This document shows, piece after piece, positions 27,169 to 38,556 of a DNA stretch of 64,000 nucleotides; positions within the stretch are counted from its first letter, which is position 1, and every line of letters starts with the position of its first letter. The stretch covers positions 16,131-80,130 of the forward strand of contig JANYLM010000079.1 of NCBI GenBank assembly GCA_025357835.1, in the 5' to 3' direction. The translations under genes and the position numbers were made by a program. The notes below the pieces were generated by a model. The model made no database searches and was not told the origin of the DNA. It saw only the letters and a program-made list of their open reading frames with translations. The DNA comes from Gammaproteobacteria bacterium (GTDB lineage Bacteria; Pseudomonadota; Gammaproteobacteria; Steroidobacterales; Steroidobacteraceae).

Positions 27169-27942
27169 ATGCTGAGAATTCTTGCCACCGTCACTTTGGT
27201 TCTCGGCACCTTGGGCATGGGACTCGGCGCGCGTGCGGCTGCGTCGGATCCGGTGCATGCGGTTCCGACCGAGCAGTCCGCTGACCCGCGCACGGCATTG
27301 TTGAAACTCTTGCCGGCCGGCTCGAAGGCGGAGGATTTGCAGCCCTCGCCGATTCCCGGCATCTACCAGTTCACCCAGGGATCCGATGTCAGCTATCTGA
27401 CCGCCGACGGCAAGTATTTCCTCGACGGCAATCTCTATGACATGAATACACGCGAGAATCTGACCGAAGCGCTGCGCACGCGCGGGCGCCTGAGCCTGAT
27501 CAGTGCGATTCCCGAATCGGAAATGCTCATCTTCGGGCCCAAGAATCCGCTGTATACCATTACGGTATTCACCGATGTCGATTGCGCCTACTGCCGCAAA
27601 CTGCACAGCGAAATGGCTGAATTGAATCGCCTAGGCGTGCGCGTGCGCTACATGTTCTATCCGCGCACCGGGCCGAACACGGAAAGCTGGAAAAAAGCCG
27701 AAGCCGTCTGGTGCGCGCCGAATCGCAACGACGCACTGACCCGCGCCAAAGCCGGCGCTCCGCTGGATATGAGCAAGACCTGCGATGCGACGCCGGTCGC
27801 GCGTGAATATGCCTTGGGTCAAAGCCTGGGAGTGCGCGGTACGCCGGCGATTGTCACGGAAAAGGGCGACTATATTGCGGGCTACATGCCGCCGCGCGAA
27901 CTAGTGCAGCAGATAAAGGACATGCAATTGGCGAAGCGCTGA
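27169..27942 (+). CDS. dsbC: Thiol:disulfide isomerase DsbC/DsbG family
   Basis: A 257-residue periplasmic protein. The signal peptide (MLRILATVTLVLGTLGMG) is followed by the dimerisation domain, a linker and a thioredoxin domain with active site C139-A-Y-C142 in DVDCAYCRKLH, and the cis-proline loop GVRGTPAIV near the end. E. coli DsbC has CGYC. It reshuffles wrong disulfides and would be kept reduced by DsbD. A second cysteine pair (VWCAP and KTCDA) corresponds to the structural disulfide of DsbC. Its ATG at 27169 lies 130 bases after xerD. Confidence 0.93.
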   Translation: MLRILATVTLVLGTLGMGLGARAAASDPVHAVPTEQSADPRTALLKLLPAGSKAEDLQPSPIPGIYQFTQGSDVSYLTADGKYFLDGNLYDMNTRENLTEALRTRGRLSLISAIPESEMLIFGPKNPLYTITVFTDVDCAYCRKLHSEMAELNRLGVRVRYMFYPRTGPNTESWKKAEAVWCAPNRNDALTRAKAGAPLDMSKTCDATPVAREYALGQSLGVRGTPAIVTEKGDYIAGYMPPRELVQQIKDMQLAKR

Positions 27943-27949
27943 AGCGCCG

Positions 27950-28273
27950 CTACCGCTCCAGCAGCTTGAGCTTTTCCGGCACGCCTTCCCATTGCTTGGC
28001 ATCCGCCGGCGCGGCTTTTTTCTCGCTGATCACGGGCCATTGCTTGGCCAGTTCCGCGTTCAACTTGAGAAAACTTTGCTGGCCGTCCGGTATTTCTTCT
28101 TCCGAAAAAATGGCCTCTACCGGGCACTCCGGTTCGCACAGCGTGCAATCGATGCATTCATCGGGATCGATCACCAGAAAGTTCGGGCCTTCGTGGAAAC
28201 AATCGACCGGACAGACCTCCACGCAATCCATATATTTGCACTTGATGCAGCTTTCGGTGACCACGAATGCCAT
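27950..28273 (-). CDS. fdxA: Seven-iron ferredoxin FdxA
   Basis: A 107-residue ferredoxin with [3Fe-4S] and [4Fe-4S] clusters. Cysteines at 9, 12, 17, 21, 25, 40, 43, 46 and 50 match the FdxA pattern, including CVEVCPVDC and [12 protein letters not shown]. The C-terminal 50 residues form the usual extra helix. A low-potential electron carrier whose partner is unknown. It converges on dsbC with seven bases between stops. Confidence 0.95.
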   Translation of the reverse strand: MAFVVTESCIKCKYMDCVEVCPVDCFHEGPNFLVIDPDECIDCTLCEPECPVEAIFSEEEIPDGQQSFLKLNAELAKQWPVISEKKAAPADAKQWEGVPEKLKLLER

Positions 28274-28339
28274 GACTTACCCTTATTGATCGGTTAAACG
28301 TAAACACTATTCTGCCACAGCCGCAATCGGCGGCGTGGG

Positions 28340-28882
28340 TCAGGATTTCAGCCGGCGGCTCAACTCGACGAAGTGATGGTCTTCGCGTCCCGCGGTGCGA
28401 TCCTCGAAGTACTTATGCAGAGTGAATTCGCCGCTTGGAAACGCCAGATGGTCCCAGGGAATTTCCGCCTCTTCGTACAGCCCGACCTCCAAGCTCTCCG
28501 CTCCCGGCGCGAATTCAGGCTGCAGCAATTTGGCCCGAAACATCACGTGCACCTGGCTGGCGCCGGTCACGCTGACCACCGCCAGCAAAGAGCCGATCTC
28601 GACCCTCGCCATCGCCTCTTCGTAGCATTCGCGCGCAGCCGCGGCTTGCAAGGTCTCGCCGTTTTCCATGAAACCGGCCGGCACCGTCCAAAACCCCAAA
28701 CGTGGTTCGATGGCGCGGCGGCAGAGCAAGATCTTGCCCTGCCATTCGGGCACGCAGCCTAGTACCAGCAGCGGATTCTTGTAGTGGACCATGCCGCAGC
28801 CGGAGCACACGAAACGCGGTAAATGGTCCCCTGCGGGGACCTTTAATTCAACGGGCGAACCGCAGTTGCTGCAGAAATTCAC
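28340..28882 (-). CDS. Nudix hydrolase with N-terminal zinc ribbon
   Basis: A 180-residue protein. A zinc ribbon is formed by C4/C7 (CSNCG) and C26/C29 (CSGCG). The Nudix box is visible as G-x5-E-x7-REC-x-EE in GFMENGETLQAAAARECYEE near 80-102, although the usual final Gly is Ala. Zinc-ribbon Nudix enzymes of this class (NudC-like) act on NADH or nucleotide derivatives; substrate not assigned. The start is GTG at 28882, because the longer frame runs into the tRNA-Leu gene only 23 bases upstream. Confidence 0.85.
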   Translation of the reverse strand: MNFCSNCGSPVELKVPAGDHLPRFVCSGCGMVHYKNPLLVLGCVPEWQGKILLCRRAIEPRLGFWTVPAGFMENGETLQAAAARECYEEAMARVEIGSLLAVVSVTGASQVHVMFRAKLLQPEFAPGAESLEVGLYEEAEIPWDHLAFPSGEFTLHKYFEDRTAGREDHHFVELSRRLKS

Positions 28883-28904
28883 AGGACATCCATAAATAAA
28901 ATTC

Positions 28905-28991
28905 TGGTGCCCGGAGAGGGAATCGAACCCACACGATGTCACCATCACCGGATTTTGAGTCCGGCGCGTCTACCAGTTCCGCCATCCGGGC
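28905..28991 (-). tRNA. tRNA-Leu (anticodon CAA)
   Basis: An 87-base tRNA on the minus strand with encoded CCA. Acceptor GCCCGGA pairs with TCCGGGC before ACCA. The anticodon stem CCGGA/TCCGG encloses CTCAAAA, giving anticodon CAA, which reads UUG leucine codons. A long variable arm (GTGATGGTGACATCGTG) is typical of class II tRNA-Leu, and the T loop is GGTTCGATTCC. Confidence 0.96.
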
Positions 28992-29005
28992 ATGCCAGAC
29001 CCCAC

Positions 29006-29011
29006 AGTATA
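29006..29011 (-). promoter_or_regulatory. -10 box of the tRNA-Leu gene
   Basis: TATACT on the minus strand lies 14 bases upstream of the mature tRNA 5' end, where a tRNA -10 box is expected. The -35 region is poor. It lies only 36 bases from the divergent queA ATG. Confidence 0.4.
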
Positions 29012-29046
29012 TGCGATTGCCGCTCTTGGTAGAATGCTTAACTTCA

Positions 29047-31337
<2,291 letters not shown>

Positions 31338-31355
31338 GTTTGCGTACGGCTCCTG

Positions 31356-31361
31356 TATACT
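31356..31361 (+). promoter_or_regulatory. Possible -10 box for yajC-secD-secF
   Basis: TATACT with TG immediately in front lies 47 bases ahead of the yajC ATG. No good -35 is seen; the operon may also be read from queA-tgt. Confidence 0.3.
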
Positions 31362-31407
31362 ACGCGGCTTTGTGTCGTGGCGTCTGTCACAAGAATTGGG
31401 TGTAACA

Positions 31408-31734
31408 ATGGATTTCTTCATTAATACGGCAAATGCACAGGCCGCGGGCGGCGGGCAGAGCATGTTGAGTGCCTTGTTGCTACCCGTCCTGCTTCTGGTG
31501 GTGTTTTACTTCCTGCTCATCAGGCCGCAGAACAAACGCGCCAAAGAACAGCGTGAAATGCTGTCCAAAGTCGCCGTGGGCGATGAAGTGGCGACCACCG
31601 GCGGCATTCTCGGCAAGGTGACCGAGGTGGGCGAGCAGTTCCTGACCTTGGAAATCGCCAGCGGCGTCAACGTCAAGCTGCAGAAGTTTCAGATCGCGCA
31701 GCTCCTGCCCAAGGGCACGGTCAAGAGCGCATGA
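31408..31734 (+). CDS. yajC: Preprotein translocase accessory subunit YajC
   Basis: A 108-residue single-span inner-membrane protein of the SecDF-YajC complex. One hydrophobic helix (ALLLPVLLLVVFYFLLI, about 24-40) precedes the conserved RPQNKRAKEQREM and a small beta domain (GDEVATTGGILGKV). The ATG at 31408 is chosen over an upstream GTG. It overlaps secD by four bases (31731-31734). Confidence 0.96.
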   Translation: MDFFINTANAQAAGGGQSMLSALLLPVLLLVVFYFLLIRPQNKRAKEQREMLSKVAVGDEVATTGGILGKVTEVGEQFLTLEIASGVNVKLQKFQIAQLLPKGTVKSA

Positions 31735-33584
31735 TTTCGTATCCGCGCTGGAAGATCGCCTTGGTGGCGATCGTTTTGACACTGGGAATCTTCCTGGCGC
31801 TGCCGAATCTGTTCGGCGAGGAAAATGCGCTGCAGCTGGCGCGCGACAGAGCGGCCGTCATCGACAGCGACCGCACGGCGGTGGAGCAAATCCTCAAGGA
31901 CAAGGGCGTCACTCCCAGCGGCATGTTTCTCGATCAGGGACGCCTCACGCTGCGCTTCAGCAGCAAGCAGGACCAATTGAAGGCACGCGATCTGATCGCC
32001 GAAGCGCGTCCTAATCAATACACCATCGCTCTCTCGCAGGCATCGCGCGTTCCGGAGTGGATGCGCAATCTGGGCTTGAGCCCGCTGAAATTGGGCCTGG
32101 ACCTTCGCGGCGGTGTGTACCTGGTGTATCAAGTGGACGTCCAGGGCGCAGTGAAGCAGCTGCTCGATCACCATGAACAGGAGTTTCGCGCATCGTTGCG
32201 CAATGCCCGAGTGACCTATCAAGACGTGCTGGTGGACTACCCCACCTATCGCGTGCGAGTGCTGTTTCGCGACGCTGACACCTTCGCCAAGGGTAAGGCG
32301 GCAATACTCGCCGATAGCCGCAACCTTACACTGACGGACACGACAGTCGATGGTCTGCCCGCCTTGGAACTGGTGCTGACGCCGCAGGCGATCAAGGAGC
32401 GCCAGGATTACGCGGTCCAGCAAAACATCGTGATTCTGCGCAATCGCCTCAATAGTCCGGAACTCGCAGTGTCGGAGCCGCAAGTCGCCCGCCAGGGTGT
32501 GGACCGCATTGCCATTCAGTTGCCGGGCCTGCAGAACTCGGCCGAGGTGAAGAAAATCCTCGGCAAGACGGCGACCTTGGAATTCCGCATGGTCGATGAG
32601 GCCAATAACCCGCTCGAAGCGGCGAGCACCGGGCGCGTCCCGTTGGGGTCCAAGCTGTACTACAACCGCGAGAAGCAGCCGGTGCTGTTGAAGCGCGAAG
32701 TCGTGGTCACCGGCGATCAACTCACGGATGCGTCGTTCCAGCCGAATACCCAGGAAGGCGCCGCCGTGTCGGTGGGACTCGATAGCCGGGGCGCCGCGAA
32801 GATGCTGAAGAACACCCAGGAGAATCTCGGCCATATGATGGCGGTGGTATTCATCGACCGTTCGCGGGAAAAGAACGCCGCGGGCGTGGACGTCGACCGT
32901 ACCACCGAGGAAGTTATCAATCGCGCCACCATTCGCGGCGTGTTCAGCAATAACTTTGTGATTACCGGCGTCAATCCGATCGAAGGCCGCGAACTGGCGT
33001 TGCTGTTGCGCGCCGGCGGCTTGGCCGCACCGCTGTCTGCGGTGGAGGAGCGCGCCATCGGCCCCAGCTTAGGTCAGGACAATATCGACAAGGGCAGGAA
33101 CGCCATGGTGTTCGGCATGCTGGCCGCGTTCATATTCATGGCCATCTACTACAAAGTATTCGGGCTGATAGCGGACATAACCCTCGCGGCCAACGTGGTG
33201 CTGCTGACCGCTCTGTTGTCTCTACTGGGTGCGGCCTTGACCCTGCCGGGAATCGCGGCGGTGGTATTGACCGTCGGCATGGCGGTGGACGCCAATATCT
33301 TGATCTACGAGCGCATCCGCGAGGAATTGCGCAACGGCGTCTCGCCGCGTGCGGCCATCACCGCGGGTTTCGAGCGCGCGTTCTCGGCCATCGCCGACTC
33401 CAATGTGACCGCCTTCATCGCGGGCTTGGTTTTGTGGTTGTTCGGCGCCGGCGCGGTACGCGGCTTCGCCGTGGTACTGATGCTCGGGATCATCACGTCG
33501 ATGTTCACGGCCCTGATGGGCAGCCGCGCATTGGTGCAAGTCATTTACGGCGGAAAACGCAAGATCGACCACCTGTCGATTTAA
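31731..33584 (+). CDS. secD: Protein translocase subunit SecD
   Basis: A 617-residue membrane subunit that uses proton-motive force to pull exported proteins out of SecYEG. The first helix (WKIALVAIVLTLGIFLALPNLF) is followed by a large periplasmic part containing the conserved LGLDLRGGVYLVYQV, then five C-terminal helices with VGMAVDANILIYERIREE, the RND-type signature. Length is that of E. coli SecD. It is followed by secF after 30 bases. Confidence 0.97.
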   Translation: MISYPRWKIALVAIVLTLGIFLALPNLFGEENALQLARDRAAVIDSDRTAVEQILKDKGVTPSGMFLDQGRLTLRFSSKQDQLKARDLIAEARPNQYTIALSQASRVPEWMRNLGLSPLKLGLDLRGGVYLVYQVDVQGAVKQLLDHHEQEFRASLRNARVTYQDVLVDYPTYRVRVLFRDADTFAKGKAAILADSRNLTLTDTTVDGLPALELVLTPQAIKERQDYAVQQNIVILRNRLNSPELAVSEPQVARQGVDRIAIQLPGLQNSAEVKKILGKTATLEFRMVDEANNPLEAASTGRVPLGSKLYYNREKQPVLLKREVVVTGDQLTDASFQPNTQEGAAVSVGLDSRGAAKMLKNTQENLGHMMAVVFIDRSREKNAAGVDVDRTTEEVINRATIRGVFSNNFVITGVNPIEGRELALLLRAGGLAAPLSAVEERAIGPSLGQDNIDKGRNAMVFGMLAAFIFMAIYYKVFGLIADITLAANVVLLTALLSLLGAALTLPGIAAVVLTVGMAVDANILIYERIREELRNGVSPRAAITAGFERAFSAIADSNVTAFIAGLVLWLFGAGAVRGFAVVLMLGIITSMFTALMGSRALVQVIYGGKRKIDHLSI

Positions 33585-33614
33585 AGACAGGGGTCCGATC
33601 CGAGGGACAGGTAC

Positions 33615-34553
33615 ATGGAATTCTTTCACAAGGTAACCCGCTTCCCGTTTATGAACACCCGCAAGGTGTGGTACGGGTTGTCGGCGCTGTTGATCATCGC
33701 CTCGATCGGGCTGGTGGTGTTCCGCGGATTGAATCTGGGCGTGGATTTCACTGGCGGTGTTACCGTGGAAACCAATTTCCCTCAGGCCCCGAACATCGAG
33801 GCGCTGCGAACGGCGCTGGCGCAGGCCGGAGTAGCGAATGCCCAGGTTCAAGCCTTCGGCAGCTCGCGCGATATCTTGGTCCGGCTGCCGCCCGACCCGA
33901 ATGTCAAAGGCGAACAGATCGGCGCACACATTTTGGAAATCTTCGAGACGTTAGGACCCGGCGTCAAGCTGCAGAGCACGGCGGTGGTCGGCCCACAGGT
34001 GGGACAGGAACTCTTCGTCAAGGGCGGATGGGCCCTGTTCGCCACTCTGGTGCTGATCTTGATTTACGTATTGTTCCGCTTCACGCTGAAACTGGCATGC
34101 GGCGCGATATTGGCCGTATTGCACGACCCGATCTGCGTGGTGGGATTCTTCGCTCTGACGCAGATGACTTTCGATTTAACGGCCATCGCAGCCATCCTTG
34201 CGGTGATCGGCTATTCGCTGAACGATACCGTGATCGTTTTCGACCGCATACGCGAGCGCGCCCGCACCTCTCGCAAGCTCAGCATCGCGCAAGTCATCGA
34301 CGAATCCATCAATCAGACGCTGTCGCGAACCTTGATGACCAAGCTGGTGACCTTGTTGGTGGTGGTGGCCCTTCTGATCTTCGGCGGCGAGACTCTGCAC
34401 GCGTTCTCCGCGGCATTGGTGATCGGTATTCTCGCCGGCACCTACTCGTCGATTTACATCTCCGCCGCGCTGGCCCTGGACTTCGGATTACGCACGGATG
34501 ACTTGCTGGAGCGCAAGGCGACCAAACCCGAAGAAATCGACGGTTTACCCTAG
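33615..34553 (+). CDS. secF: Protein translocase subunit SecF
   Basis: A 312-residue six-helix partner of SecD. The N-terminal NTRKVWYGLSALLIIASI helix, GLNLGVDFTGGVTVE, and the RND-type signature IGYSLNDTVIVFDRIRE near 195-211 are all present. ATG at 33615 after AGGGACAGGT. Last gene of the yajC-secDF unit; a 119-base gap separates it from terC. Confidence 0.97.
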   Translation: MEFFHKVTRFPFMNTRKVWYGLSALLIIASIGLVVFRGLNLGVDFTGGVTVETNFPQAPNIEALRTALAQAGVANAQVQAFGSSRDILVRLPPDPNVKGEQIGAHILEIFETLGPGVKLQSTAVVGPQVGQELFVKGGWALFATLVLILIYVLFRFTLKLACGAILAVLHDPICVVGFFALTQMTFDLTAIAAILAVIGYSLNDTVIVFDRIRERARTSRKLSIAQVIDESINQTLSRTLMTKLVTLLVVVALLIFGGETLHAFSAALVIGILAGTYSSIYISAALALDFGLRTDDLLERKATKPEEIDGLP

Positions 34554-34672
34554 TCTGAACGGCACTTACTCGAGCGCTCAATTACGGTCGATTACGCGGC
34601 GATTCAGGCCCCAGAAAAGGGGTGGGTACGGTGTACCTTACCCTGGGCTTACTCGATCACTAGAGTGGTTTG

Positions 34673-35383
34673 ATGGAATTGCTTTCCGATCCAAAGGTTT
34701 GGTTGTCGTTCCTGACGTTGGCGGTACTCGAAATCGTTCTCGGTATCGACAACATCATCTTCCTGTCGATATTGGTCGATCGGCTGCCGAGCGGGCGGCG
34801 CCGCAGCGCGCGGTTTCTGGGCCTGGCGTTCGCCATGGTTACCCGGATCGCTCTGCTGTATTCGATCACCTGGATGGCGACTCTGCGGACAACCTTATTC
34901 ACCGTGCTCGGCAATGAAATTTCCGGCCGCGATCTGATTTTGTTCAGCGGCGGCCTTTTCTTGATGGTGAAGAGCCCGCTGGAAATTCGCGGCATGCTCA
35001 GCGGCAAAGAGGCGAATCGCAAGCCCGGTGGTCTGAACAGTTTTTGGTTGATCATCTTGCAGATCGGCATCATCGACATCGTGTTTTCACTGGATTCGGT
35101 GTTCACGGCAGTGGGGCTTTCGAAACACATCGAGGTGATGGTCGCCGCCATTATCGCGTCGGTGTTGGTGATGATGGTGGTCTCCTCGGCGGTAAGCGGT
35201 TTCATCGAGCGCTACCCGACGATCAAAGTATTGGCGCTGGCCTCCCTCGTGCTGGTCGGAGCGGCCTTGATCGCGCAGGCCTTGGACATGGAAATCCCGA
35301 ACGGCTATTTGTACTTTGCGATGGCTTTCTCGGCGGCCGTGGAATGGATCAACATACGCCTGCGACGCCGCATCAAAGCTTGA
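34673..35383 (+). CDS. TerC-family integral membrane protein
   Basis: A 236-residue multi-helix membrane protein. The TerC signature of conserved acidic residues within membrane helices is visible in LEIVLGIDNIIFLS near 20-33 and GIIDIVFSLDSVFTAVGLS near 130-147. The family is implicated in metal (Mn, tellurite) homeostasis and export. The ATG at 34673 is preferred to an adjoining TTG at 34670. Single-gene unit. Confidence 0.9.
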   Translation: MELLSDPKVWLSFLTLAVLEIVLGIDNIIFLSILVDRLPSGRRRSARFLGLAFAMVTRIALLYSITWMATLRTTLFTVLGNEISGRDLILFSGGLFLMVKSPLEIRGMLSGKEANRKPGGLNSFWLIILQIGIIDIVFSLDSVFTAVGLSKHIEVMVAAIIASVLVMMVVSSAVSGFIERYPTIKVLALASLVLVGAALIAQALDMEIPNGYLYFAMAFSAAVEWINIRLRRRIKA

Positions 35384-35420
35384 TCGCGGTGTCGCGTCGT
35401 CGGAGCCACGCCGCAGCCGC

Positions 35421-36824
35421 TCAGGTTTGTTCGGCGAGTTCGCTGTGGCCGCGAGAATATAAGAAGTAGACCGCCAGTCCGAATGCCGACCAGATGAAGA
35501 AGGCCTCCCAGGTTATCGCCGGCAGCCCCGCCATGAGGAAGCCGCAGAAGCCCATGCCCAGCAGCGGCACCAACGGCACCCACGGCGTGCGGAAGGGGCG
35601 CTTCAGATCGGGACGGGTCTTGCGCAGTACGATGACGCTGGCGCACACCATGAAGAACGCGGCGAGCGTACCTAGATTGACCAGCTGCGCGACCTTGCCG
35701 ATCGGCGACAGGCCGGCGATCAGCGCGATGACCACGCCGGAACCGAGGATCAACTTGACCGGCGTCTGCGTTTTCGGATTGACCTTGGCCATGGGCTTGG
35801 GCAGCAGGCCGTCGCGCGACATGGCCAGCACCACGCGGGTTAGGCCGAAGTAAAGCACTAGCATCACCGTGGTAATTCCGGCCAGGGCACCGATCGAGAT
35901 CAGCGCCTCGGCCCAGCCGATACCGAGCTGCTTGAGCGCATCGGCGATGGGCGCCTTGATGTCGATCTGGTCGTAATGCACCACGCCGGTGAGGATGCCG
36001 GAGACGATGATATAAAGGATGGTGCATATCACCAGCGAGGCAATGATGCCGATGGGCAGGTTGCGCTGCGGTTTAATCGTTTCCTCCGCTGCGGTGGAAA
36101 CCGCGTCGAAGCCAATGTAGGCGAAGAAAATCAGCGAGGCTCCGGTGAGAACGCCGCCGTAGCCGAAGTGCGACTGGCCATCGGCATCGATGATCCGCGG
36201 GGGGATGAAGGGATGCCAGTTGGCCGGGTGGACGTGCGGCGCGGCGACAACAATGAAGATGACGACGGCGGCGAGTTTGACCATCACCATGACCGTGTTG
36301 AAACGGGCTGATTCGCGGACGCCGATCGAGAGCAGCACCGACAGCAGCAGTACGATGACCATGGCCGGCACATTGGCAATGCCGCCGTCGAGCGGGGCGT
36401 TGCTCAGCGCATGCGGCAGATGCAGGCCCATCAGTTCCAGGATCTTGCCGAAGTAGCCGGACCAGCCGATGGCCACGGTGGAGGTCGCGATGGCATATTC
36501 CAGGATCAGGTCCCAGCCGATGATCCAGGCGATCAACTCGCCGATGCCGGAATAGGCGTAGCCATAGGCGCTGCCGGCGCCGCCGATGGCGCCTGCCAGC
36601 TCGGCATAGGACAGCGCGGCGAAGGCGCAGGCGGTACCGGATAGAATGAACGACAGCACGATGGCCGGCCCGGAATGCTGAACTGCGACCACGCCGGTGA
36701 GCACGAAGATGCCGGTGCCGATGATGCAGCCGATGCCCAGCATGGTCAGGTCAAAAGCGCCAAGGCAGCGTTTCAGGCCCGTATCGGCATTGACGTCGAT
36801 CGGTTTGGTGCGGAACAGACTCAT
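35421..36824 (-). CDS. APC-superfamily amino acid permease
   Basis: A 467-residue permease with twelve expected helices. The substrate motif in helix 1, GIGCIIGTGIFVLTG near 31-45, is typical of cationic amino acid transporter-like bacterial APC proteins (YfnA/CAT group); SFILSGTACAFAALSYAELA follows. The specific substrate is unknown. It converges on terC and is followed upstream by suhB on the same strand, 134 bases away, so probably transcribed alone or from the suhB promoter. Confidence 0.9.
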   Translation of the reverse strand: MSLFRTKPIDVNADTGLKRCLGAFDLTMLGIGCIIGTGIFVLTGVVAVQHSGPAIVLSFILSGTACAFAALSYAELAGAIGGAGSAYGYAYSGIGELIAWIIGWDLILEYAIATSTVAIGWSGYFGKILELMGLHLPHALSNAPLDGGIANVPAMVIVLLLSVLLSIGVRESARFNTVMVMVKLAAVVIFIVVAAPHVHPANWHPFIPPRIIDADGQSHFGYGGVLTGASLIFFAYIGFDAVSTAAEETIKPQRNLPIGIIASLVICTILYIIVSGILTGVVHYDQIDIKAPIADALKQLGIGWAEALISIGALAGITTVMLVLYFGLTRVVLAMSRDGLLPKPMAKVNPKTQTPVKLILGSGVVIALIAGLSPIGKVAQLVNLGTLAAFFMVCASVIVLRKTRPDLKRPFRTPWVPLVPLLGMGFCGFLMAGLPAITWEAFFIWSAFGLAVYFLYSRGHSELAEQT

Positions 36825-36958
36825 GCGTTATCCCTCGGAGTTCTTGTGATTGTGAAGGTTCGAGGCCTGCTGGATGCCGGAAGTATGCCTGGTACGGTAC
36901 CCGCGCGCCTAGCCGGACGAGTTTGCGCGGGCGTTCGAGGGGGCGATTCTCCCGTGTC

Positions 36959-37756
36959 CTAAGTGCGCAGTGCCGCCGGCGTGAGAGGCCCCAGGGCGGC
37001 AAGCAGCTCCTGATAAACCTTGGGGTTGCCCGCGACGATATTGGCTCCCAGCGCATATTCGGCGCCGGTGGGCGTGCCGACGCGGCCGCCGGCTTCTTGA
37101 ATGAGCAGTGTGCCGGCAGCCGTGTCCCAGGGGGACAGACCGAACTCCCAGAATCCGTCGATACGTCCGGCCGCCACATAGGCGAGGTCCAGCGATGCCG
37201 CGCCCGGGCGGCGCACACCGGCGGCGCTGGACATGATTACTTTGAGCATGGCGAGATATTCGTCGACATAGGCCGCGTCGGCACGAAACGGGAAACCGGT
37301 GCCGATCAAGGAGCCTTCCAAGGTGCGCTGCGTGCTCACCCGGATCTTCTTGCCTTCGAGCTGCGCGCCGTCGCCGCGCGAGGCGGTGAAGAATTCCTGG
37401 CGCATGGGGTCGTAGACGACGGCGTGCTGCAGGCGGCCCTTATGCTCGAGCGCGATCGACACCGCGAAAGTCGGGAAGCCATGCAGGAAATTGGTCGTTC
37501 CATCGAGCGGATCGATGATCCAGACGAACTCGTTGTCGCCGCTGCGTCCGCTCTCCTCGGCGAGGAACGCGTGCTGCGGGTGGCTGCGGCGAATGGTGGC
37601 AATGATGTCGGCTTCGGCCTTGCGGTCGATGTCGGTGACGAAATCATTGCGCCCCTTGCTGTCGACTTTCAAGGAATCTAGGCGCGAAAGGCTGCGCACG
37701 ATCAGATCACCGGCGCGCCGGGCGGCACGCATGCCGATATTGAGTAGTGGTTGCAT
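36959..37756 (-). CDS. suhB: Inositol-1-monophosphatase family protein SuhB
   Basis: A 265-residue magnesium-dependent phosphatase. Metal-site residues are E67/E68 in LAEESG, IDPLDGTTN at 81-89 and W210-D211 in SPWDTAAG. In E. coli SuhB is also a ribosomal RNA transcription antitermination factor. It is divergent from trmJ with 22 bases between the two start codons, the same neighbourhood as in E. coli. Confidence 0.95.
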   Translation of the reverse strand: MQPLLNIGMRAARRAGDLIVRSLSRLDSLKVDSKGRNDFVTDIDRKAEADIIATIRRSHPQHAFLAEESGRSGDNEFVWIIDPLDGTTNFLHGFPTFAVSIALEHKGRLQHAVVYDPMRQEFFTASRGDGAQLEGKKIRVSTQRTLEGSLIGTGFPFRADAAYVDEYLAMLKVIMSSAAGVRRPGAASLDLAYVAAGRIDGFWEFGLSPWDTAAGTLLIQEAGGRVGTPTGAEYALGANIVAGNPKVYQELLAALGPLTPAALRT

Positions 37757-37766
37757 AGGGTGGCGC

Positions 37767-37772
37767 TAGAAT
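37767..37772 (+). promoter_or_regulatory. -10 box for trmJ inside the suhB/trmJ gap
   Basis: TAGAAT lies seven bases before the trmJ ATG, so transcription should begin at or beside the start codon. The -35 region would lie in the suhB coding sequence and is not clear. Only AGG directly touching the ATG is available as ribosome site, in line with a leaderless message. Confidence 0.3.
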
Positions 37773-37778
37773 AACAGG

Positions 37779-38525
37779 ATGATAGCCCCTCGCATTGTCC
37801 TCATCGATCCCAGCCATCCCGGCAACATCGGGTCGGTCGCGCGCGCCATGAAAAATATGGCCCTGAGCGACTTGGTCCTGGTGCGCCCGCGCTCCTTTCC
37901 ACATGCGGAAGCCATTGCGCTGGCGGCGGGCGCGGACGACATTCTCAGCAAGGCGCGCGTCGTCGCGACGGTCGCCGAGGCGATCAGCGATGTGCAGTTC
38001 ATCGCCGGGACCACTTCGCGTCCGCGCTCGTACTATTGGGAGTTCACGACGCCGCGAGACGTTGCCGGGCGTATCGTCGGATTGCCTGAAGAAAATCGGG
38101 CGGCGCTGCTGTTCGGGTCCGAGCGCTACGGGCTCGCCACCGAGGATTTGAACCATTGCAATGTGCTGGTGCGCATCCCCGCCAACCCCGAGTATTGCTC
38201 ACTGAATCTGGCCATGTCGGTGCAGCTCCTGGCCTACGAAATTTTCATGTCACGCGAGCAGCCGCAATCGCGCACCCAGTTGGAATTGCCGCTGGCGCCA
38301 TCGGGCGACGTGGAGCATTTTTACGCGCATCTGCACCAGGTTCTGAACGAAATTGATTTCGAGGACCGTACCGGACACCTCATGGAGCGCTTGCGGCGAT
38401 TGTTCAATCGCGCACAGCTAGACCGCAATGAGCTCAATATCCTGCGTGGGATATTGAGCGCGGTGCAGGGCCGGCGGGGCCAGTCGGCGCAGCGGCTGCG
38501 CGATGAGCCCGGCCGGGGCGAATGA
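37779..38525 (+). CDS. trmJ: tRNA (Cm32/Um32) methyltransferase TrmJ
   Basis: A 248-residue SPOUT-class methyltransferase that 2'-O-methylates residue 32 of tRNA. The start IVLIDPSHPGNIGSVARAMKNM, LFGSERYGLATEDL and PANPEYCSLNLAMSVQLLAYE form the knotted SAM-binding domain. The C-terminal helix (HLMERLRRLFNRAQLDRNELNILRGIL) is the TrmJ-specific dimer extension. In E. coli trmJ is followed by iscR; here it is followed directly by the iscS-like gene, 31 bases on. Confidence 0.94.
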   Translation: MIAPRIVLIDPSHPGNIGSVARAMKNMALSDLVLVRPRSFPHAEAIALAAGADDILSKARVVATVAEAISDVQFIAGTTSRPRSYYWEFTTPRDVAGRIVGLPEENRAALLFGSERYGLATEDLNHCNVLVRIPANPEYCSLNLAMSVQLLAYEIFMSREQPQSRTQLELPLAPSGDVEHFYAHLHQVLNEIDFEDRTGHLMERLRRLFNRAQLDRNELNILRGILSAVQGRRGQSAQRLRDEPGRGE

Positions 38526-38556
38526 AGGCGGTGCGTGGCTGCGGGGCAGGGTGCGA

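Noticed and set aside
31689..32834. 381-residue minus-strand frame opposite secD
   Set aside because: It is a shadow of a conserved gene, without recognisable domain.
34554..34672. yybP-ykoY manganese riboswitch upstream of terC
   Set aside because: Some terC-family genes have one, but I could not find the conserved core; only a short GGTAC/GTACC hairpin is present.
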